From positions 1,116,001-1,180,000 of the forward strand of contig JAACJP010000004.1 of the NCBI GenBank assembly GCA_013368375.1: DNA of 64,000 nt. Direction: 5' to 3'. The position numbers were made by a program, and so were the translations under genes. The notes beneath the pieces are model-generated. The model did no database searches. It saw only the letters and a program-made list of their open reading frames with translations, and had not been told where the DNA came from. Origin of the DNA: Tricholomella constricta (Eukaryota; Basidiomycota; Agaricomycetes; Agaricales; Lyophyllaceae). Positions 1 through 9,567 of the stretch are shown here, one piece after another (position 1 is the stretch's first letter; every line of letters starts with the position of its first letter).

Positions 1-104
1 ATTGATAATGAAGAGAAGAGGAGGAGAAAGGCCGAGGAGGCCTTGAACGAGTTGCTTGCACAGTCGCCAGCATCATCGAATGCCGACCAGCCAATACCTC
101 CATG
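1..104 (+). CDS. 3' end of an unidentified gene
   Basis: Frame 1 is open from the window edge and ends in TGA at 102-104. The 33 visible residues are a charged, probably helical stretch (DNEEKRRRKAEEALNELL) followed by a short Ser/Pro-rich tail ending PIPP. No domain is visible and the family cannot be named. The next gene on the same strand starts about 210 bp downstream, so 105-314 would hold this gene's 3' UTR and the UTP13 promoter. Confidence 0.55.
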
Positions 105-314
105 ACCACTAACACATATACTAGCGACTAACTCAATCGGCTTGGACAATATGCGTCTTTGCATGCTAGAGGCTGAGATTGTATATAATTTTAATTTGGA
201 CTGTTGAAACGAATGTGGACAGATCGATTTGATCAGCCAAATATCAACAAATCCAGATAATTTTCGAAGCCAACTTCAAGCAAAGGCGGTGGTGTACTTC
301 GCGCAACTCTGGGC

Positions 315-3300
315 ATGACAGTCCCCGTAGGTCGACCAAACCTCAAGACAGCGTACGTTATCTCTATCTAGCTCGATTGCGGTGCTAAGTCTGTGTTAGT
401 TTCAAAAATGCGCGTTCCATCCGACCGCTATACACCTCTGGACCGGTAGCCATTACGTTGGACGGAAACAGAATCGTGACATGTGTATCTGAGGATATAC
501 TCCTGACCGATATTTCTAGTGGTCTAGAAATCTGTCGTTTTGCTAATGTGAGGTCCTCACTTCGTTCCTGTTATAGCAACTAAACGTCCTCAAGGACACA
601 AAAACGATCAACTCGCTCTGCATATCGCCTTCGTCCACCCATCTCTTGGTCTTCACGGCATCTCTCGCCCTTCGCATTTTCGAGATCCCAGCCTCCTCCA
701 CTGCGCCTTCCAAAAAATTAGTTCACCCAATACGGGTTATATCTCGTGCACACGAAGCTCCAGTTCATGTCTGTAAGGCCGACCCTACGTCGACATACCT
801 CGCATCTGGTTCTGCCGACGGTGTTGTGAAAGTTTGGGACATTCGCAACGGATACGTTACACATGTTTTCAAAGGCCACGGTGGTATTGTGAGTGCCCTA
901 GCATTCAACTATCCTCAGGAAATATCTTCTGTTACCCGGGGACAAAAAATGCGCTTGATCACGGCCTCTGTGGATACTTGTATCAGGATATTTGACTTAT
1001 CTGCGACGTCAAAGTCTGCCGGGGGTGGGAAACCCGAGGCTGTCCTTGAAGGACACTTTTCCGTTCCACGAGGGCTCGATGTATCACTCGATGGCAAATG
1101 GCTTGTCAGTGGTGGGAGGGACTCGGTCGTTCTAGTGTGGGACCTCTCATCAAAACCAGCCATGTTGACGTCGAGCAGTGGTAAAGCCAAGGGAAAGGAT
1201 AAGGCTTTCTCTCCTACCCTTGTAAAAACGATTCCCGTCTTGGAACGAATCGAAGCTCTCGGCCTTCTTCGCCCCGATGAGGATCTCACGGGTTCGACTT
1301 CAGGCTCTGATGGCATTCGCTTTTACACGGGTGGAGAGAAGGGGACCGTCAAAATATGGGACGGTAAATCTGGAGATATCCTTTTTACACTCGGTAAGGA
1401 ACAAACGAAGATATCTGACAATCAGGAGGAGCAAAGACAAATAATCGACGTTATGTATGTGGTTGTCTCCTCATGTCCTATTCCTGTTATCACAACTTAG
1501 CCCTAAAGGTACCTTCCTTCGATATCAAACGTTGTCTGCGTTCATGCCGACCAAAATATAATTTTCCACTCGCTCTCAACCCAGTCCTTGACTCGGCAGC
1601 TCATCGGTTACAATGACGAAATAGTCGACGCGACTTTCCTATCACCAAGCTTTCCCTCACTCTCCGAAAAATCTGCGCAGCGCGATTCTCACCTCGCCTT
1701 AGCAACAAACTCTTCTCTTATCCGCGTTTACGACACAAACACCTATGATGCTCGACTCCTTGAAGGTCACACCGACGTTGTCCTCACACTGGACCAAGGA
1801 GTCACTGGTCGTCTTCTGGCTAGTGGTAGCAAGGACCGCTCGGCCAGATTATGGGCTCCTTTAGCTCCCAAATCTGGCACAGGAAATGTCGACTGGGGTT
1901 ACGGCCACGTCGGTATTTGTGAAGGGCATGCAGAAAGTGTAGGCGCGATTGCACTTTCCAGGAAAGCGGGAAACCCAGGGGAGGTCGAGTATCCTCAATT
2001 CATGTTTACTGGAAGTCAGGACCGGACGATAAAAATGTGGGACTTGGCGGAGGTGCCGCTCATATGCGCGGACGAAAAAGCGGAGCCCCTTCGGTGTAAA
2101 AGCCTTACGACACACAAGGCACATGAAAAAGATATCAACGCGTTGGACATTTCGCCGAACGACAAACTACTTGTCTCTGGTTCTCAAGATCGAACGGCGA
2201 AGGTTTACGCAATCGAATACACTGCTGGCTGTGCAGGCAAGGCTGCTCGTGGGGAACTCAAGCTGATAGGGACCTGCAAAGGACATAAACGTGGGGTGTG
2301 GACAGTGCGATTTGGACGAACGGAAAGGACACTGGCGACTGGAAGCGGCGACAAAACTGTGAAACTATGGAGCTTGGACGACTTTTCGTGTCTGAAAACT
2401 TTTGAAGGGCACACAAATTCGGTGCTGAGGGTTGATTTCTTGAATATGGGGTTACAGGTCGTCAGCGCCGCCTCGGACGGGCTGGTGAAATTGTGGGATA
2501 TCAAGGAGGAACAGTGCGTGGCGACTCTGGACAATCATGAGGACAAGGCAGGATTTCGTTCTGCTAAGTAAGTTCGTCATTAGCTGATGCCTCTTGACTT
2601 CAGGTTTGGGCGCTCTCCATCAGCACAGATGAAAGGCGGATCGTATCCGGTGCTGCCGATTCCGTCGTTACGTTCTGGGAGGACTGCACGGAAGAGCAGG
2701 ACGAAGAGAATGAGTTGGCCCGTGCTAACCTGGTTCAAAAGTCTGTTGACACTGGCACCCTTGTCGGACATGTTTCGCTAACGATGCTCTTAGAGAGCAA
2801 GATTTCCAGAACTACATCTCGCTCCATGACTATCGAAAGGCGATACAGTTGGCTCTAGCGATGGAGCAACCTGGGCGATTGCTTTCTCTCTTCCGAAATA
2901 TTCAGACGAACGATGTGGATACTGCCTCCATCACAGGGCGGTCCTCCGTGGATGAAGTCATCCGAACGATGGAAGGATCCGATCTCGCCAAATTACTCCA
3001 GTTCGTCAGAGACTGGAACACGAACGCCAAAACGAGCCGTGTCGCTCAGGGCGTCTTGCATGCTATCGTAAAGCTGAGGTCAGCAGGCGATATGATGAAG
3101 GCGTTCAGGGATGAGGAAGCCTTTGCCCATGGAGACATGCCTGCAGGGAAGAGCGCTACGGCACTGAAGGAGCTAGTGGATGCTCTCATTCCATACACGG
3201 AACGACATCTGTCACGGATGAATAAGTTGGTCCAGGAGAGTTATATGGTGGATTACATTCTCGGGGAGATGGACGACGGAATGTTCGATGATATGGATGT

Positions 3301-3319
3301 AGAAACAGATACCATCTGA
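315..3319 (+). CDS. UTP13: U3 snoRNP WD40 protein Utp13 (TBL3 homologue)
   Basis: Subunit of the UTP-B part of the small-subunit processome, needed for 18S rRNA maturation in the nucleolus. My spliced model has exons 315-352, 400-547, 595-1454, 1509-2547, 2604-2740 and 2794-3319, in frame throughout, giving 915 aa. The N-terminus (PNLKTAFKNARSIRPLYTSG) and tandem WD40 blades follow the Utp13/TBL3 pattern: GSADGVVKVWDI, GSKDRSARLWAP, GSQDRTIKMWDL, GSGDKTVKLWSL and SDGLVKLWDI. The last ~170 residues, from EQDFQNYISLHDYRKAI, form the all-helical Utp13 C-terminal domain, and the protein ends in an acidic tail. Alternative acceptors at introns 2 and 3 were settled by frame and homology. Intron 5 (2548-2603) must start with GC, not GT, to keep the conserved VWALSIS blade. 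The family assignment is very secure; exact splice sites are inferred. Confidence 0.93.
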
Positions 3320-3366
3320 TATCTTTAGTTCCTATATGATTAGTCCTGAACGTGTGCAATTCAATT

Positions 3367-4225
3367 TTAGCAAAGGTCCGCAATCCTGCCCAACCGACAT
3401 CCTTGGACTCCGTTGAATAGCAGAATCCAATCACCCTTGTTAACACTGTCTTTCGTCAACTGATTCTTCTTATCCTCACGAATGCGTCCCTGCTCAAGCA
3501 GCCACCGTCGAAGAACTCCTGGAAGACAGCCTGTCGACGTCGATGGTGTTATCCAATGTGGTGAGCGGTAAAACGCGACGTTGAAAATGGAAGATTCCGT
3601 TATGAAACCCTCCGAATTATACATTAGAACGTCGGCCAGGTTGAGAGGATCTGGGGTGTGAGGAAGGCCAGCACGAAAACGCGCGTCATTATAGATTGAT
3701 CTTTGAGTGGTTTTGGTGGACGTAAAAAGAGATACTGGAGTCGGCATGGGGTCGACGTGAATTGCAAAGACCGAGCCGAATAACGAGGCGTTGTCAGAAA
3801 GTGGGTTGAAAAACGACGCAGATGTAGGATCTGACAGGAATGGGGTAGTTGGTGTGGCAGTCGCTGCCAGGTTTCCAGATTGAGAGAGGGTGAGACGTAT
3901 CTTGAAAAGCAAGGTCGGTAAAGAAGGAAAGCCTAGGCTCTAATAAGTTTACCTTGAACGCTTGTGATTTATCCCTTTGGTCGTTACAGTCTGCCAAAAC
4001 ACTGTGGCAACTGGACTTGAGTGCATCGTATGTCAAAGAAGTCTTGGCTTCTTTCCAGCCATGTCGGTCTGCTGCATCGATTAGGCGATCGAGGTGGTAT
4101 TGCAGCAGCAGAAAAAGGCAGGGGCCTTCGGGATCGTTGTTCCACTTCAGCCTCGAGAGGAAGCAGTCGAAACGAGTTGAGCTGAGTAGTTCATAGGGTC
4201 CTGGGTGCTCGGGAAGAGAAGACAT
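3367..4225 (-). CDS. Class IV aminotransferase-fold enzyme, likely aminodeoxychorismate lyase
   Basis: Two exons, 3953-4225 and 3367-3900, with a 52-nt intron; 268 aa. The start at 4225 gives MSSLPEHPGPYELLSSTRFD, matching the ELLSSTRFD-type N-terminus of fungal ADC lyases. A longer in-frame start at 4333 exists but looks like leader. PLP class-IV signatures are present: the probable Schiff-base lysine in TSTKTTQRSIYNDAR, then NSEGFITESSIFNVAF, a TP motif, and the GCLPGVLRRWLL cofactor-binding loop. The expected reaction is 4-amino-4-deoxychorismate to p-aminobenzoate plus pyruvate, for folate synthesis (yeast ABZ2). Branched-chain or D-amino-acid aminotransferases of the same fold are the alternative. 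It is convergent with UTP13, with stops 48 bp apart, so 3' UTRs probably overlap. Confidence 0.78.
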
Positions 4226-4359
4226 CGTCCACACGTGATTCGAGATGAACGACGCGAATAGTCGTGGGTGGCCCTCGTGCTCTGAAACTTGCTCAGCTTC
4301 AAGGAAAATAGTTCGGTTGTGCAAATTAGACACTGGTATGCGTAGCTGATCTATTATAT

Positions 4360-5934
4360 TTATGCCATCTTGTGCCCGTAAAGATCATCTTCAGTATACT
4401 TCTCAACAGACCGTTCCTCTGGGGAAATCTCGGTGATCGTCTCTTTCTGGACATGGATCGAGTGAAGTGTCTGACCAGCCATCGTTTGACTCTGTGTTTG
4501 CATGCGGAATGTGTTTACCGCATTGCTCTGGAAGCAGCAATTTGATGAGAAATTGAAACCGGAGAGAAAGAGCCAGGGAAGAAATACCTCGGTATCGGCG
4601 TCCATGGTGGAACTCATGTTCTTCTTCAGATCACTGCGGGCGTTTAGAGTATCTAGCAAGGTCTGCAGATGTTGTCAATAAAAAATGGAGAAGTCGTTTG
4701 ATAGAACAAACGTTTGTGTAGATACGGCCAATGGGATAGGCAAACATGGCATAGAGATTAGTGCCGGGGTGTAAAACGAAGGTGAAGAGATCCGCCAAGG
4801 CGAAGATGGAGGCAAAGAGACCAGTCTGAACGGCGCCACGAATCAGTCGGTTGATAATAGTATCTGTCTTGCGGAATCCAGTGCGAGAGCGACTGAGCAC
4901 GAAAGACAATATGACTGTCAAGTGCATTTTAGTGATGACGACAAATTAGAAAGAAATTTGAAACGAACAGGTAATAGCAAGGTCCGCACTTGTCTGGAAT
5001 CCAAGCCAGCAGATGACGAAAGGTTTCAAAGGTGCGAATTTGGCGACTCTGAGCATTGAAAATGAACGAATGTATAAAGATTAAAAAAATATCGCAAACA
5101 TACTCTTTGATGATACCGGAGCGGACACCTGCGTACACCCCGAAAATGAAGCCGAGGGTGCTCAAGACTCCGATTAATCCAACCATGGGCTTGCTACCTG
5201 TCAAGATATAAACCCTTCATGGTAAAATGAGACAACGAGGTCAACTTCAAAGAAATATTCAACATACCGATGTCCCAGGAAGAACTGAGTAAAAATTGCA
5301 GCCACGGAGGTGGCAACGGCTGTGAAAGGAATGGTCCAGCTAATGATCGCAAGACTGGACGGGTTGTTGTAATTGGTGACACTGGGGAGCAGGTTAAACG
5401 TCAAGAATAGAAAATTAATATATATCCACACCATGTCTCCCAAGCGGCGTAGACAGCCCTAATAATGACAAGACCATTGACTTCAGAATCGAGACACATT
5501 AAAACAAGGAATTTTGCCATACACTGCACTGTGAATCGTGTCTGTCACGAAGAGCGTGCCGACAATACTCCTGCGAGAGGTATCAGAACCCCAGATAAGA
5601 CAAACCAAATGACATGATTGCGTACTTGATCCACAGAGGGTCATTGAACTCTGAAAAGCAGACTGGTCAGGAAATTTATTACTTAGCTCCCAAGGGCAAG
5701 TGTGCGTACTCGTGTTCGCGTAGACCAAAAATTGGTAAGTCACCAAACCATATAGGTAGGTGTTGACTTGTGGTGTTAATGTAAGATTTAGTCAGGCGAA
5801 ACATGTTTGCTGCGCACGTACAGAACAATCCAATCAATAGAACACCTGCAGCAAGAATCAGAATCAGCCAAGAGACTCTTCTACATCGATGCATAATATT
5901 CAAACGTACCAACTGATTTGTCGAAATCACCCAT
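4360..5934 (-). CDS. DUF6534 multi-pass membrane protein
   Basis: About ten small exons separated by ~50-nt introns. Starting at 5934 the spliced frame reads MGDFDKSVGVLLIGLFFNTYLYG, then LVTYQFLVYAN, FNDPLWIK, SIVGTLFVTDTIHSAV, AVYAAWET, a TM block (SWTIPFTAVATSVAAIFTQ), KPMVGLIGVLSTLGFIFG, WLGFQTSADLAITF, and the family hallmark SRTGFRKTDTIINRLI followed by IGRIYTNTLLDTLNAR. It ends in a polar cytosolic tail (...YTEDDLYGHKMA). This series of about seven hydrophobic segments is the DUF6534 architecture, a family expanded in Agaricomycetes with no assigned biochemical function. Frames do not connect unless introns are removed, so the unspliced reading shows only fragments. Family confidence is high; individual splice sites are moderate. 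Confidence 0.85.
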
Positions 5935-6736
5935 AGTTGCGGTCAGGCGTTTAGTATATCAATTGGGGCGGAGGAGGGCACAGATCTTTAGACTTCCCAT
6001 AATCCTTTTTATTCTGTCAATGTGTGTGAGGATTTGGCGAGAGAAGGAACCTACGTTGCAAGGGTTGTGCGAGCGACCCATCATCACGGCATAATTTCTG
6101 CAGGTCGCCGTCAGGAAGCTCAGGCTCAGCAAGACCTGTGACGGGGTATTATCCGACCCCAGATTGAGACCGGAGTCGCGCCGGCATTACTTAGTATCAT
6201 TTCTTGGACCCACATATTACATAATGATACGATCATTGGAATTTTGTATCGGTAACAGGGTCTCCAGCCTAGCGGCCACTCTCCTGGAAGTCGGTTCTGT
6301 TTTATTGCCCTCGAGGCTCGTCGGTCTTATCGGTACTGATTCATGCTGGCGCTTTTTTCCAGAAAACTTGGATGACTTTGTAACGCTTGCGATGCTTCTT
6401 TGCACACTCAATGAGCACGCATGTCCAGGTCCCCGTCGAACCACCTATATCTGGTTAGCTTTGGACTTGCTCCAGCGAGCCGAAACGGATGGATGCTGCT
6501 GACCCTGCAATTGCACAAGTACCAAGGCCATTCAGCAACAGCTATCGGTACCCGATTCGGGTAGCTGCTAGGCATGAGCACGTTCGACGTCTTGCGCGAA
6601 GTTTACAGCGACAACCTGGCCGAAAGCCCTAAGTTTATATTTGACTGCTGTTGTCCGCATCTCGCACACACGGTCTCTTTCTGAGATCACAAGTCTTCGC
6701 TATACAGTTACTTCAGAAGAATTACATGACCACTTT
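5935..6736. other. Intergenic, no supported gene
   Basis: Upstream of the DUF6534 start. A 112-codon open frame at 6164-6502 has no recognisable motif, poor codon context and no spliced extension. It is read as noise. No RNA gene was recognised. Confidence 0.5.
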
Positions 6737-6900
6737 TCTGCACTTTAGGTACTTTCGAAAGTCCGGAAAGTGTTTGAAAGTTGCGACTTTCAAAAGTAAC
6801 CCCCCCTTTCTTTTAAAAGACGTATGTCAGCTTTCAAAAGTTAGATATCAACTTTTGCAAGTTGGATGACGATTTCGAAAGTTAGAAACCGATATTTGAA
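6737..6900. repeat. Cluster of AAAGTT/AACTTT short motifs (left)
   Basis: Within about 160 bp the hexamer family GAAAGT/AAAGTT and its complement recurs many times: tactttcgaaagtcc, ggaaagtg, tgaaagttg, gactttcaaaagt, gctttcaaaagtt, caacttttgcaagtt, ttcgaaagtt. The same motif family recurs at 7915-8110. Clusters of short repeats in both orientations resemble subterminal repeats of DNA transposons, but no convincing terminal inverted repeat could be drawn. Confidence 0.4.
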
Positions 6901-7914
6901 ATTCCCGAAAGCTCTTATTCTTATACGAGAGAGAGTATAATATGGCTGTATTCATGCTATTCTACACAAATCTACGCTGCAATGGGCAGCGGATGTAATT
7001 CTAGGTATGGATTACCATATCCTGTCACGCGTCACCACTCACTCGTCGTCGTCGATCATTTCGATGTCAGAGGAGGCAGCTACATCCAACTCGTGCTTGA
7101 TGACCTTCGCCCTAGCAAGTGTATCAAATGCAGCACTCGTGATCTTCACCCAATATACCCACTCGACGACTTGAACAGCGCGGACCCTTGCGCCGGACGC
7201 CAAGTCCCACTTGCCCGATGATCACATGCACCCACCGTTCAACATCGGCCCCTTCATCACATGTCCCCAGTCAATTGTCGTCATTTGTGTCGCCCTAGGA
7301 GTCAATCAGAGAGTCAGTTCATAAAGGTATTTATGTGGAGGTGAAGGATTACATACATAGAATGTCATGCGGTCGTGCTGCGCGCAATTTGGTCTGACAT
7401 AGCGGCTTTGAGAGGGAAATAATCAGTGCAAGCGAAAGGGATGGAGTCATGGGGTTGCTTACCATTGCTACTGATAAAGCAAAAGCAGCAAACGAAAACT
7501 GCCAGCGTTGGGAGCGGGTCGAGAGGATGGTGGTGCGTGAAGGAACAGAGAGGTGCGGCACGCTGGCAGTGGTTCAAGTTGAAATTTCCCAGGCCATGCT
7601 GCACGTGACCTATTTTCAAAATTCATTCAAGTTCGAGTCTTGATCAATCAATGCGTAGCACTTCAAAGTGGTTGCCAATTTGCCTTTCTTCAAGTCCCCC
7701 TCTTATGTTCGAGCCTCTCCCCCTGTGAGCCCAATATTCGGGTGGTGCAAGAACAACCGCGTCGCGCGTTCTGGAGGTCATCTCAATTTAATCATGCGCG
7801 GCGTGCATCTCCTTGGTTGGCACCATCTTCCCATCCAGGGATTTGATTATACTGTAGCTTTGGAACGGGTCCATTCATTCCATGTAAATAAGTAGCTGAT
7901 CAACATGCACACAA
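6901..7914. other. Non-coding stretch between the two AAAGTT clusters
   Basis: Only short random frames (60-85 codons) on both strands, with no domain and no plausible splicing into a longer protein. It may be the body of a non-autonomous element bounded by the motif clusters, but nothing in it proves that. Confidence 0.35.
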
Positions 7915-8110
7915 AGTAGCTTTTTAGATTACTTTTTGTTCACTTTCTGTAACACTTTCAATGTACTTCGAAACAACTTTAAATTACAAAAACTGAAAGT
8001 ACGAAAAGTAGCAAAACCTCAGTGAAATTTGTCCAAAAGCCTTGTGGAAGTCTCATGAAAGGGAAAGTTGCTAAAAGTTGTTCGAAATGTTCCTGAAAGA
8101 TGTTGTGATT
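7915..8110. repeat. Cluster of AAAGTT/AACTTT short motifs (right)
   Basis: Second cluster of the motif seen at 6737-6900: tactttttg, cactttctg, cactttcaatg, caactttaaatt, ctgaaagtac, gaaaagtag, gggaaagttgc, taaaagttg, cctgaaag. Both orientations occur. It lies ~1.2 kb from the first cluster. Confidence 0.4.
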
Positions 8111-8408
8111 CTTCTGATGTAGAGCTGTCTTTTAAACCTCACGCTTTCCGCGGAAGCCAAAATCTATGGGTTACAATGGATTATAGGGTTCACGGGCTGT
8201 CTTCATAGGAAATGCTACGAGTTGATAGAAAGCAAAAAATATGGTCTATTGGAGTTTATGGGCCATCAGAGCTATCGGTCAAGACGAGTGTACTCTCAAT
8301 GGCTTGAGTGCTCTTGACAGAACTGCTTTAGGTTCTGTCGAAACCATTCTCAATCACCTCCTGGGCTCACCCCATCTATGACAATACCTATCTCCGAGCC
8401 CCGGCTAC

Positions 8409-8422
8409 GTTTGGGGCCCATT
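8409..8422. repeat. Target-site duplication, left copy (14 bp)
   Basis: GTTTGGGGCCCATT, identical to 8866-8879. It directly abuts the A/T-rich tail of the LINE copy. Confidence 0.7.
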
Positions 8423-8865
8423 TTTATTTTTATTTTTATTTTTTATTTCCAATACCCGTCGGGGCTTTGCCCTGGCTTTACTATGTACAAACTATATGTG
8501 TGTAATACTATCGATTTTCCTATCGTGACTGTGGATCCAATCCCCTTGCGGGGTTGGGATCCGTGGTGTGAAGGCCTGGAAATGGGCGTTAGTCCGCATT
8601 ATGTCGATGTCGACGTGGTAGGTGTGGGGAATTATGGGTGGATTAAGGTATTTGGGACAGTGTCTTCGCGTTCCTCCTTTCGCTTTCTCTTTTGTTAATC
8701 CCGTTCCTTTCGTTTTTTGTTGTGCAGCAACATGTCTCCGAGTGCTTCCTCGAAGCGTTTGGTGGCTGTGATGTAAATGAATAGTACCCGCACGGCCTTG
8801 GGATCGCTGAGTAGGGTTTGTATAGCTTTCGGTCCCGGCCTCGCTACCTCGTACATTTTCGCTCG
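8423..8865 (-). mobile_element. 5'-truncated LINE (non-LTR retrotransposon) insertion
   Basis: Read on the minus strand, the insert carries the C-terminal end of a fungal non-LTR pol protein (YEVARPGPKAIQTLL, then LFIYITATKRFEEALGDM and a stop at 8695). About 270 nt of 3' UTR follow, then an (AAAAT)-type tail at 8421-8448. It is flanked by a perfect 14-bp direct repeat, GTTTGGGGCCCATT, at 8409-8422 and 8866-8879. A truncated 5' end, an A-rich simple tail and a target duplication together mark target-primed reverse transcription. The copy has no RT or endonuclease and is dead on arrival. Confidence 0.75.
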
Positions 8866-8879
8866 GTTTGGGGCCCATT
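8866..8879. repeat. Target-site duplication, right copy (14 bp)
   Basis: Second copy of GTTTGGGGCCCATT, at the truncated 5' end of the LINE fragment. Confidence 0.7.
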
Positions 8880-9050
8880 GTAAGCAGTGTTCGTCTTTTT
8901 CTCGCACCGGTCAATGTTCTGGCAAAGAACATTGCCTTAGAGATTGCTCAAGTCCCTCGTCTAGCCGCCTTACGATGCCTGCACGTCGACTTCAAAGTCA
9001 AAGTTGAAGGCTACACATGCAGACAAGACCTGTTAGAATTGATAGGGTAG

Positions 9051-9567
9051 ACTGAGGGTGAGCAAACTATTTATATGACTAATATACCAATTGTCTGCAG
9101 GTCAAACAGTTTACCCGTGTGTATCCATCCATCATCCCTACAGGTATGATACACACAAAGCAATACAGTCATTCTACACGGACTAAGGTTTAGCATGTGT
9201 ATCTACAGACGTCTTAGGTCATATTCTGACATACCATCTCTGTATTGATTAAATTTTAGTAGCCACATTTCCCGGCACCGGCGTCAGGATCGTATGAGGT
9301 CCATTTAGTCAGACATAGACCGTCGCGCATGTCCGGCGTCAGGCTTACACCCAGGCTTCAAGCATAGCATGTCGATTACAGGGTGATAAGTTGGCAATGG
9401 AGGCATAAAATGTGCGCAACCGCACCTCACTGGACTGTGCAGAGCTGCGACTGGACTACTGCGGAGCATGATTCGACGGCTGCTGACGTAATGCATATAT
9501 CAAGGACTCGTGAGGCTGCGGATGCCGTTGGTTGCGTTCACCCAGGTTTTTCCCCTCTCTGCCACCG
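9051..9567. other. Intergenic, upstream of the NBR1-type gene
   Basis: No coding signal supported on either strand. The last part presumably holds the promoter and 5' UTR of the NBR1-type gene. Confidence 0.4.

Larger units (their letters stand above)
8281..9050 (+). pseudogene. Remnant of a coding sequence interrupted by a LINE insertion
   Basis: One frame to about 8380 reads ...TALGSVETILNHLLGSPHL; a one-base shift leads into TIPISEPRLRLGPI at 8381-8422. There a LINE insertion (8423-8865) interrupts it. Dropping the insertion and one copy of the 14-bp duplication rejoins the same frame, which continues VSSVRLFLAPVNVLAKNIAL to a TAG at 9048-9050. The restored stretch (VPRLAALRCLHVDF and neighbours) has the leucine-spaced look of an F-box or LRR-like protein tail, but the family cannot be named. 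The upstream frameshift and the insertion make it a broken gene. Confidence 0.42.

Noticed and set aside
915..1316. 133-codon minus-strand frame inside UTP13
   Set aside because: Antisense of a WD40 region; composition biased and no domain.
6164..6502. 112-codon plus-strand open frame in the gap after the DUF6534 gene
   Set aside because: No recognisable motif, non-ATG context, no splicing partner; likely chance.
8492..8932. 146-codon minus-strand frame through the LINE fragment
   Set aside because: A different frame from the one with the pol C-terminus; it also crosses the target-duplication boundary, so it cannot be an original gene.
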